Assembly: GCA_013397935.1 (NCBI GenBank)
Contig: VZRN01005839.1
Span: forward strand, 1,309,937 to 1,373,936
Length of the DNA: 64,000 bases
Direction: 5' to 3'
Source: Dasyornis broadbenti
Lineage: Eukaryota; Chordata; Aves; Passeriformes; Dasyornithidae
Under the pieces are notes generated by a model, which was not told the DNA's origin, searched no databases, and was given only the letters and a program-made list of their open reading frames with translations. The number at the start of each line of letters is the position of its first letter. Positions within the stretch are counted from its first letter, which is position 1. This document shows positions 54,149 to 64,000 of the stretch, piece by piece. The translations under genes were made by a program, and so were the position numbers.

Positions 54149-57100
54149 ATAAAAGAATAATGATGAAATTTCTCCAGAAAGGCTACTAAGAAAATGTAAT
54201 TTTCAAATAGATGGTTTTTTGAAAAAGCCAATCAGATGGTAAAGGAGACCATGAATTAGAACTTTTCCAGTTCTTTAGCAGACTTTTTTCCCCTAAAGTG
54301 CTAAATATATTTACAAAATTGCTTTCATATATTTGTTCCTTTTGGATTTATGTTTGTTTACTTTAATGTATCAAGATGAGAGACATTTAGAACAAATTAA
54401 TTCTCTGAGTTGGGAAAAGTGAAATGCTTCATCATTTTCAGACAATTTATTGGTTGAATCTCTTCACTCTGAATAAGAAAAAGGAGAATATCTGGTGACA
54501 AGGTGAGGAAGGGAGAAGGGAAATTCAAGACTTCAGTATTCACTACTATGTATAAGTTGCATGGGACAGCTCCTGAGGCTGCTCTAGCTTGTGCACAACT
54601 TTTCAAGCATATTGGAGACAAAATAATCTGCTACGACGTGAAAAATGCCATTTTAATTACATTCTTGAACATGCTAGAACCAGACTATCATGACAAAAAT
54701 ATGTAATTTGGAATAAAATTTTTATTTCTCTGTTTTTTTTTTTTTTTTTTTAACATGTCATTACTTCTAATCTGGTTAATACAGAAATATAAGAAATTTT
54801 CATTGAGAAGGAAATTTATTGAGGAGCATTAGGCAGCACATTCTAAAATGAAATAAGAAAACTTTATTAACCTAGTGCATTCGATTTTTAAAAATCCTTT
54901 GAAGAAAAAGATGCTATTTAAACAAAACATAAGCTTTCAAAAACAGCAGTATGCAGATGAAGAAAAGAAAGCTAGATGACATAATGGATTTTTAAGAACA
55001 ATGACCATGTATTAAAGGGCTGCTCTACATGCTACAGTGAGAAGATCTACTTAGAAACAACAATTGTTTTGAGAGAGCTAGAAGACCAATGCATTTAAGT
55101 AGCTTTAATTTCCTTGCTTTCTTTCACTCTATGAATTTACTATCACAAGACTAGACAAGTATAATACATTCAACTTTTTTCAGACATTTCACACAGTCTA
55201 TTTCATCGTAGTCTTACAATTCCAATAAAATCTTTATTAGGGCTGCCTGCTCATAAATACTTGCACAGGAAAGAGAATTTGAAAGGACAAAAGTTATCCC
55301 CTAGAAGGCTTTGGGCTTAAAAGCAGTAGAAAAATCAAGGAAACTAGACCCATATCTTCCATCACCTGCTCTTCTAAAGGCCGCTGAAGAAGGAACTGAG
55401 ACACCCAAGACAAAGAGTTTGAAATCCTGGACCTAATGAAACAATCATGTCCCACTGGTAAACAAGCGAGGCTGTATATCATATACTGGCTTAGACTGAA
55501 GCAGAATTATTTTAAAGTCTCTAGCAATAACATGCAAGAATGTAGTAACTTTAATTAAGAAAATGGTATTTCCTAAAAATAGCAGAAAGCAAGTGATACT
55601 GCAGCCAGCACTTGTCAAACTGGGATACTATTGTAAAATGCACCCTTTTAGCTACTGAAATAATTACTGATTACTTTTAAGTATCTCTGTACTAAGTAGA
55701 CATTCCTCAATAGTGATTGTTTGAGATTGGTGATTCACACAATATGGTAATTGCTCTTTTTGATTTCTGTGATGGTTTTTCTCCAAACAGCATCACTCCC
55801 AACTTCTCACTAGCTGTCTGTGTCTGTATTACAGTGATGCAATACACAGAATGTATTACTTATTGGACAGGTTACATAGGCATTAATCAGAACATCCTCT
55901 AATCAGCATTCAGAGTGGAACCCTGAACAAGGGCAGTATTTGAACTGGGAGATAACACAAACAAGGAAAAAAAGAATCTTGGATTTTACACCAACACCTC
56001 AGTTTAGAACATTCCTTGCAAGTGAGATAGTTCTTCATCATGCTTTTAGCTGGGTTCTAAAGTATTTACTACTTAAAGATATCCAAACTGGTATATTAAC
56101 ATCTGTGTCAAATTAGACCTCCAAGAACCTTGTACGCTTACAAATATCTACACCTGAGTTTTGTGGGTTTTTTTTGTTTGTTTTTTTTTTTTTAATGTTT
56201 GGACAGGGTGAGGCAGTATTCATTTTAAATTGAGGTATGAGAAATACTAAGAAAAATGCTCAAGAGTACTTAGAATTTTTGGATGCTTGCTTGCTTGTTA
56301 GTTAGTGAATATTTAATCAGAATGCGTGCATTAACTTCCAGAGATTCTAAAAAAAAGGGTTTATTCATGCTTTCTAACTGTATTTTTTCTCATTTCAAAT
56401 TAGGCTAACAATTTATTGCAACTGAAAAAAACATTATCTATCCAGTGGTTTACATATAGATCCAGTCTGTATAGTAATTTTGGTGTCTGCTGGAATATGA
56501 TATTTCATACCACCTTCCTGTTTTCCAGTGCTTCTGATCATGAAATGAGGATTGCAGAAACAAAGCATGTATGAAGTGCACACAGAGAAGCTAAAGGCAG
56601 TATGCACACAAAACTTAAAAATTATGTTTCAATATTTTGTAGAAATAACACTAATCAATTCCAAAGTTTCATGTTCTAACAAAAATAACTGGTGCCTCAC
56701 TCATTTCATCAGTTCATAGCACTTTAGCCCTCTAAGTTCATATTTTTAATACAGTGGTTTTTAATCAACGTGGAATTTGAGAGATGCTATTATTTTGTTT
56801 TTAATAAATAGCAAAATTCTAAAACCACCAGAAAGCATTTCAACTTGCTTTCAGTACTTTAATCACAGACAGCTTTACCACTAGGGTTCTCAACAGTGAA
56901 TCACCTAAATTGGTAGTCATACTGTACAAAAAATCCATGAGATTCAAGATAAAGACTTATGGTTGTCCTAGATTTAAACAACTCAGTTATGCAACTGAAT
57001 GACATAATTCAAATTCTGTATTTCCAACTTGCTGTAAGAGAAATTCTGTGATAGAACTGCCTGACAAAATAAAGTAATGCAAGCATATGAAAAGAAAAAA

Positions 57101-58984
57101 GAAAATTAACCACACAAACTAGTACAACCTTCAGTAAACATTTTAAAAGTCGAATGTGCACTTAGTATTTATGTATTTACACTACTGAAATGGCAAAGAT
57201 TTTCTGGAAGAAAATCACTGAAGCCAAAATTACATTTCAAATTCTACCAACAAAAATTTATTGATTTTCTCTACATTTTTGTCCGATGTTTGAAATACGT
57301 GGTCCTTTTCAGAAGGAAAAACTTAAGGCACACTTAAAACTGCATTGCTGAATGAGATGTGATTACCTCAGAAACAGCATAAATTCAAAATATTTTTCCC
57401 TTGATCAACCAAAGTGGCAGTGACAGAGCTTGACAAGATGAAGGTGAATGCATTTTTAGAAAGGGCTTTATACACTGACATTATTTCTACTTAATTCCTG
57501 CTGTTATCAAGAAAAAGCTACATTACTTACAATACGATCTCTATTTAGCGTGGAAGTGACATTCAGATCTAAAGTCCCTGCAACTATGGCTGATGTGAAT
57601 CCTACAAATCTACGTCTCAGTTAACAATTCTATATCCATTTAACACTCTTCACTTATTCACCGAATAAGGATTTCTTGCACTGGCTTCACACAATTATAA
57701 TGTTCTAGTACATAAATCAATACAGATGAGAAGTTTACCCTGATTTGAGAAACACATCAAGTCATCTGCCTTAAAGAATCTGTTTTTCTGCATTTCAACA
57801 GAAACCTTGACACATGCTAATGTGAACACATATCCATTATGACACAGATATGCATACAGAAAATCATTACAGAGAAATTTTGCAGCATTAAAACATTAAA
57901 TTAGGGAGGAAAAAAATCTTCAACTAGCCTGTTTACAAGTTAAAATGCTCTCTGACTAAACTTATTTTTGCAAAGCACAAAACAGTCTCTGGTCTGAGGG
58001 CTTTAATATGGTTTCATTAGGTAAGAAAATTTAAATTAGCACTAGTGACTTTACTTTAAAAGAAAAATGTCAGAGTACAGCATACAATTAGTAAACCAGA
58101 GACATAACTAATATCACTGTCTCTATGCAAGTGCTGAAATGTGCATTTTAAACTCTTTGAGAAGGAAAACACATTCATCTGCAACTGTACAATAGCAACC
58201 TCTTGATTTTTAAGAGTGATTAGACTGCTGGAACTGCCCCCTCTCTAATCTTTGGTAGCAGAGCATCTAAAAGATATTAAGAGTAGGATATTCAATGAGA
58301 CAACTCTTTTTCATCAAGTTTGTGCAAGACAGGAATACAAGAATAAAGGCAAATACAATTTTACAGCTTACCAACTTCAACAAAATCCCTATTAACAGAC
58401 TCTCATCACTGACAAGAATCACTTTTCAGATCCTATATGGAAGTCACTACTCAGAGAGATGTTATGAATTTTCTTTTAGTAGCTCTACTTGACTTTTCTT
58501 GACTATGAAATATCATGTACATACATTAACTGAATTATGGTTATTGTGTACCCAAAAAACTAGGACCAAGTGGAGTGAAGTGTCATAGTGACCTATGACA
58601 ACCCTTCAAGGAAAAACATAACATAGTAACAATTAAGGAAAGATGTTTTTGCCATTCTTGCTCAAATAAGCAGCTTCAAATTAAAAAAGAACATCCTGCC
58701 TTATGCCTTTCAAAACAATCTCTCATCTGTACCAGTAAATGGCTTCATAGTGCATGCCTAACTTGTGGAAGCTCAATACTTGAAAGGAAAATGTGACTAC
58801 TGCAAAATTCAAAAGAATCAGCAGTAGATGTCACAACAGAGAAAGAAATATCCTTTAATTACCTGAATCAACAAAAAAGGGAAAGATTTTTTTAATAACA
58901 TGAATTAATAACAAAAATTTGTCCCAGTTACTCTTGATGATTGCTTACATTCTGAATAGGTTTTAAAATTATAAAGCTGGAGTA
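54149..58984. other. noncoding, nothing recognised
   Basis: AT-rich, with T runs at 54733-54751 (19 T) and 56181-56193 (13 T). No exon or repeat family could be supported. Confidence 0.55.
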
Positions 58985-59276
58985 TGATTTTTTACAAGAG
59001 CATGTAGTGATAGGACATGGGGCAATGGCTTTAAACTGATAAACAGCAAATTTAGATTAGATATTACAAAGAAATTCTTTACTGTGAGGGTGCTGAGGCA
59101 TTGTAACAGGTTGCCCAGAGAAGTTATGGATGCCCCGTCCCTGGAAGTGTTCAAGGCCAGGCTGGATGCGGTTTTGAATAGCTTGGTCTAGTGGAAGGTA
59201 TCCTTGCCCATGGCATGGAAGCTGGAACAAGATGATCTTTAAGGTTCCTTTCAACCCAAACCATTCAATGATTCTG
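58985..59276 (+). mobile_element. CR1 LINE 3' end fragment
   Basis: This starts abruptly at TTTTTTACAAGAGCATGTAG, continues through AGATTAGATATTACAAAG, GTTGCCCAGAGAAGTTATGG and GTGTTCAAGGCCAGGCTGG, and ends in AACCATTCAATGATTCTGAC. It has the same 3' end type as the 12954 copy. It is truncated about 290 bp from its end and appears moderately conserved. Confidence 0.94.
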
Positions 59277-62200
59277 ACTGTTCAGCTTCCATTATCAAGA
59301 ACAAAAAAGTCACCCTTATTACTATATTATTTTTCAAGACATTACTGAAAAGACAGAGAATGAAATTTAGGACCCATCTCGATCAGTTTTAAATCAAATT
59401 ACCCAATGATGTGAGTTAGAGGAAAAAGTCAAGAAAAAGACTACTTTCAGTTTGACCAGCAGAAAATATCCTTGCACATGTTCAAAACTGCTCAAGTTGT
59501 ATATTAAATACCTCTGCAATAAATTGGCTTATCTTATAAATACCTTCTATACATAAGTTTATTTTATAATTTTTCAACTGTGCATAAGTAATGCCTGTGC
59601 ATGCCACACTACAGACTTGATTGCAATACTCTCATCTTGACTTACTCAGGCTAAAAGTTCCTTAACTTCATAAAGTCATTTAAAACCCTGAAGTGGCTCT
59701 AAGTATGGTATAGAGCTCTACTGAAGCAAAGGAATCTAAAAGAACGTATTTCCCATAGTCTGTAATAAAAGGAAGTACCACATATAAAAAGAAAGCATAC
59801 CAGTATTTCACAGAAAAAGGCGTCAGCAAAGAAATCATGTCCTTATAGCAAATGAAGGCTACGTTTCATCTTTATGGATGTAGTGTTCTACTCAGATGCG
59901 CTACAGTGAAAGATAGAACCACAGCCTATTTAAACAGGTAAATACATGAAACAACTTACTGATGCATAAGGTTTTCAAGTAAATGTGTGTGCCTAAATAC
60001 ATTGTGTTGCCTGCAAAGCTACCTGAAATATTTTTCAATATATCTATTATTTATGTGAATTGTACATCAGCTTCTTCAGTTGCTAGAACCCACAACCTTT
60101 CATCAGTACAGCAAGCGCTAAACAGGCATAAGCCAGAACTGCTACCCCAATGCCTGGGTCCCATCTTCTTTCTGTTCCATTCTCACTCTCTCCTTTGCAT
60201 CAGCAAAAATTACAAATCACACGAATGAATCACATTAAAGAATTGGTCTGAATGTCAGGACAGTTACTTTCAGAGCACACGTTGGCTTATGATGGCTTAA
60301 TTTACAATAAAAAAGGGAAGTCTTCGCTCCAGCTCTGAAACTTTTAAAACTTCCTACTGACAAGATATAGGAACCAGACTGTTTTGCCAATATAAAGTCC
60401 CTTCAAGTTTCTAAATGCGGCTATTTTTGGCAGTATATGTTTGCATACTACAGCAACTAAATACAAAATAGAACAGTTCTAGCTGTAAACATGATGCAAC
60501 TGAAGACCGTACAACAAACTTTTATTCTACAAAAAAACAGTGTTTAGAAATTGATGGTGTAACACATATGTACAGTAGCTGATTTATTCACGTTTGAAAG
60601 ATATTAACAAAGATAATAGGTTCATTAAATACATTGTTCTATACCACTACCAACCAAATTGTTTAACAACTCTCACCTGGTAATTTACCTAAATCATCAT
60701 ACTATAAGCAACTTGGCACACTGCCAGTCCCAGTTTACAAGAACAACTGATTAATTTCTAGTTTTAAGGAGGTTTTTAACAAAATGTTTAAAAAGTAAAG
60801 CTACTGCCAATATGTGTTTGATTTTGAATATTTATTTCTGTGGTCTATGACTGAAGCCTTTTCAAAATGAACATATTAAAGTGAAATAAAACCCCCTAAG
60901 TTCAGAAAATATCCTCAGAGCTATTTTGTGCTTTTGGACTTTCACACAATCAAATCTACCTGACCAGAACACTACAAGTAGGTGGTATAGCAGCATTGGT
61001 CACGTTCTTTGAGCCAGAGACTGTCCATGATGATACATTTACCTTAAACATTGTTCATCTCAACTCCCAAGACACGTTCTGGTAATAAACACATCAGCAA
61101 GGTCCATTACAAAGTAGTGATTTAATGCATACCTAATGACTACTACTTGCACAATAGATAATAATTCATTCAAGTCCACTCTTTCCAAGGGCTACCTTCA
61201 TAAAGCTGTTTACTACCCAGAATAAAAGTCCCTGTAATTGAAAAACTGAACCATGACATAACATGAAAAAAATACCCCACCTTCCAGAGGAAGAGGACAA
61301 CGCATACCTGTAACCTGCTTCTAGGTTCAAAGGCATGCTAATGCTTTACACTCATGTGGTGTTTTCATACTTTCATCCCTTTGAGAGAAGCAGAAGGGGA
61401 AATAAAACTTGCATGTTAATGCTTTAATGTTAAAGATCAAAATTCTATTCTGAGCTAAAAATGTTCCTTTTACCAAAGGGGCATTCATGTAACAGTACCT
61501 ACTCTTATTACCTTAGAGAGAGAAACAACTTTCTTAAAACTGAGTGAAAGGATGCTTTCAGACACAGAATTTTAACAAAACTTATTTTGAAAGAAGTTGG
61601 TGAAATGCACTTGAATGGAACAAATTGAAAATCTGACATCATCCTACAGCTTAATCTTTCACCATCAATTGAAAGGATACACAAGAAGCAAAGTAGGTGA
61701 CACAGGAGAGAATAGCACTACTAATTTACCTAAGCAGCCAATTCAAGCCAATTCATCTCAACAATTTAAAAAGAAGTTCAACTTCAATGTTATTCCATCA
61801 AAACACAACCCCCCAACTCTTATTTCTGTTAAGAACTTGTAGGGCTTTTAGACCAACAACAGCTTTTTACTTTTCATGCAACATTTCTGAACTTTGAGTC
61901 ATTAAAATCAATTAACCACAAAGTACTCAAACACTAACACTATCTATCCAGAACACCAAATATATTACAAAATAAGAAAATGCAAATATTTGCTTAAGTT
62001 TTGGCTTCATGCATATCTGCATTTTAAAAAGTAAGCTAGAATCCTACTGCATATTCTTACAGTATATATGTTCCACCTTCTAGAAGTAGTAAGAACATGG
62101 TAACAATGAGCATGAGCAGATAAATACAAGCTTGACAGTACTGCAGTGAAACAAATTTTATCCTACTACCTAAAGAAGGTGAAAGGCAAATTTTCACAAT

Positions 62201-62512
62201 CTAGTTTCATTTCAATTATATTGAATTGCCTACAACACTCTGTGAGTGCTTGCACATACACAGGCACGCACAGAAAAAGTGGTATCTACTAACAGTTTAC
62301 ACAGATATTTACATACATGTTATTTACATAAACTAATATGACTGCATGATCTTTGATGCAAAAACCATATGCTTCTTGCACACATAACTGTTGCATTGGT
62401 TTTACAAAAATAATATAAACCTTTTGCAACAACTAGCTAAGCACATATCATAGCTGATTCCAAGTTTTTAGAGCTTGCAGGTTTTTAAAAAAATACAATA
62501 CCTAGAACACTG
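59277..62512. other. noncoding, downstream of SCAF8
   Basis: AT-rich sequence just past the proposed SCAF8 poly(A) site. A minus-strand AATAAA at 60521-60526 within AGAATAAAAGTTTG could be a distal poly(A) signal of the same gene. No other feature was recognised. Confidence 0.5.
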
Positions 62513-63210
62513 TTATCAAACAAATATGCTTTATTGGCATCTAAAAACAAAATGCACCCAACATTAAAATGTACTTTTTCATTTTTTAAACCCACTGCAG
62601 TACGAGGAACAAATCACAAACACTTACTTTTAGAGAAAACAGAGACTATAGTGTAGATTTTACAAAATCACTTTTAATCTCTGTGTTATGCTCCTTAAGT
62701 AACATGGGCCATTTTTTTTTTCTGCCGAATTGTAGGAACATAAAATATCACAGCTTTATCTATACTTTAAAATTCTGCAGCAGCCTAAAAACACGGACAA
62801 GATACACCAGCACCTGTTTTCAAGTATAACAATTTCGATAGCCAAACTAAGGGTAGTATCTAAAAAATTCCATTTTCTTCCATAGGAAGTCTTTGTTTGA
62901 CAAGCTGTTAATTTATCATTGTAAAATTAAAAGCAACTGGGGGCAATTTTATCCTTTACCAAAGAAATAAAATAATATTTAAAAAAAAAAAACAAACCAA
63001 AAGCAAAAATCGTTTACCTACCATGTTCAAATTAAGAACAGTGTTCTATACAAGTCAGTTGTACAGTTTTTTAAGTGAAAGATGAACATGAACATCAGAT
63101 TAACTTAATTCTGGCAGACAAAAGTGAACTGCTACGGTCCAGTCAGCCATTTATCTATTACAGAGAGATGACAACTTTACAAAAGGTATCTTTTACCTAC
63201 TGAGTGATGA
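62513..63210 (-). other. SCAF8: probable SCAF8 3' UTR with poly(A) signal
   Basis: Reading leftward from the stop codon, about 680 bases of AT-rich noncoding sequence lead to AATAAA on the minus strand (62530-62535). A T/GT-rich stretch follows, as expected near a cleavage site, so cleavage is placed near 62513. The U-rich composition fits a vertebrate 3' UTR. The end is inferred; another minus-strand AATAAA lies at 60521-60526 and could mark a longer isoform. Confidence 0.5.
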
Positions 63211-64000
63211 TTATGTCCCCTCAGTTTCTGTGCTTTCTACCACTGGTTCACTTTCTATATCAGCTTCTGTGTCACTCTTCTCTTTGTTTATCTCGACGGA
63301 AGATGTCAGTTTTTCATAAAGTTCTGGATCATCCTGCACCTGTGCAGTTGGTGGCTGACTTTCTGTCTCTGTATTTTCACCATTTACCTGGGGCATATTA
63401 TCAGCTTTGCGTTGAGAAGTGGCCCCATCAAAATATTCAAAAACCCGTGGATGTGGAGGCGGGATCCAGTTGTTTGACATTCTGTCTCTTCCAAACCTGT
63501 TCCCATTAATTTCTCTGCAAAAATTAAAATCTCTGTCATCCCTATCCCTCTGTCTTTCCCAGGGTCTTCTGCGGTCATCAAAATCTCTGTGAGCATCTTG
63601 TTCAAATCCTCTATTCCAATTGGGACCACTTCTACTATCAAACCTATAGTTTACATGCCGAAACCTCTCTCTGTCTTCATGGAAGCCTTTAGGGCCACCA
63701 TAAATAGGGAAGGCATGGTGCTCTCTTTCATCATAATCTCCTCTCTGTCCCCAGTGCTTGTCTGAATTGAAACCAAAATGCTCTCTTCGGCCAAGGTTAT
63801 CTATACCTGGTCTTCCAAAATTTTCTCTCATGTCTATATGTGGTCTTGTGAAGTGTTCTCTTCCATCTACTGGAGGCCTTCCTATACCCTCTCTTGGATC
63901 AACTGGTGGTCGTCCAACAGAATCTCTGATATCCACTGGAGATGGTCTGTTAAGACTATCTCGGTTTTCCACTGGAGGAAAGCGATAATCTCTGTCTCCC
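63211..64000 (-). CDS. SCAF8: SCAF8 (RBM16), C-terminal part, partial at window edge
   Basis: This is the last coding part of a large RNA-processing protein. The frame is open from the window edge (64000) to a TAA stop at 63211-63213, giving about 262 residues. It begins G-D-R-D-Y-R-F-P-P and has no true start here, because the first GTG at 63972 is internal. The visible part is low-complexity and rich in R, D, G, P and F. It holds about four copies of an 11-residue unit resembling G-R-P-P-V-D-x-R-E, then an arginine/aspartate-rich stretch, then an acidic tail ending ESEPVVESTETEGT. That tail and the preceding block (DPELYEKLTSS) match what I remember of vertebrate SCAF8. Family knowledge: SCAF8 binds the phosphorylated RNA polymerase II C-terminal domain through an N-terminal CID, carries an RRM, and acts in the nucleus to suppress early poly(A) site use. 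The CID and RRM lie outside the window. The paralogue SCAF4 is the main alternative but fits the tail less well. Confidence 0.87.
   Translation of the reverse strand, partial: GDRDYRFPPVENRDSLNRPSPVDIRDSVGRPPVDPREGIGRPPVDGREHFTRPHIDMRENFGRPGIDNLGRREHFGFNSDKHWGQRGDYDEREHHAFPIYGGPKGFHEDRERFRHVNYRFDSRSGPNWNRGFEQDAHRDFDDRRRPWERQRDRDDRDFNFCREINGNRFGRDRMSNNWIPPPHPRVFEYFDGATSQRKADNMPQVNGENTETESQPPTAQVQDDPELYEKLTSSVEINKEKSDTEADIESEPVVESTETEGT

Noticed and set aside
63204..63509. Open frames on the plus strand opposite SCAF8 (also 63758-63988)
   Set aside because: These are antisense shadows of the SCAF8 coding repeat and tail.

Overview
The window looks like a piece of a bird nuclear chromosome, probably from a songbird (passerine). 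Three things point there. CR1-family LINE fragments recur throughout. Two SINE copies have a tRNA-Ile-like head and a CR1-type tail, the architecture of the songbird SINE TguSINE1. A vertebrate coding exon at the right edge matches the C-terminus of SCAF8 (RBM16). The DNA is AT-rich by eye, with long stretches holding no gene. No bacterial, viral, operon or CRISPR signal was seen.

Layout: the only convincing coding sequence is at 63211-64000 on the minus strand. It is the C-terminal end of SCAF8, an RNA-binding, RNA polymerase II CTD-interacting protein, and the rest of the gene lies beyond the right edge. Its 3' UTR probably runs left to a poly(A) signal near 62530. From there to a CpG-rich segment at about 17140-17850 lie roughly 45 kb with no recognisable coding exon. 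In the mammalian gene order I remember, TIAM2 lies downstream of SCAF8 in the same orientation. The CpG-rich segment is therefore a candidate promoter or 5' noncoding exon of a leftward gene such as TIAM2, but no TIAM2 coding exon was recognised.

Repeats: CR1 pieces lie at 5862-6052 (+), 12142-12268 (-), 12954-13322 (+), 22592-22830 (-), 27112-28645 (-, old), 33500-35607 (+, the longest relatively well-preserved copy, with reverse transcriptase motifs), 40455-40905 (+, old) and 58985-59276 (+). SINEs lie at 46301-46438 and 48087-48218 (both -). A probable MIR/CORE-SINE relic is at 43628-43752 (-), and a possible solo LTR is at 4650-4885 (-). There is an assembly gap of 37 N at 54112-54148, directly after a run of 13 G.

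The remaining DNA is intergenic or intronic and held nothing I could name. I found no previously undescribed biological system. The best leads are the SINE/LINE tail sharing, the CpG-rich candidate promoter with a minus-strand splice donor, an 11-residue coding repeat in SCAF8, and two GC-rich islands of unknown origin.
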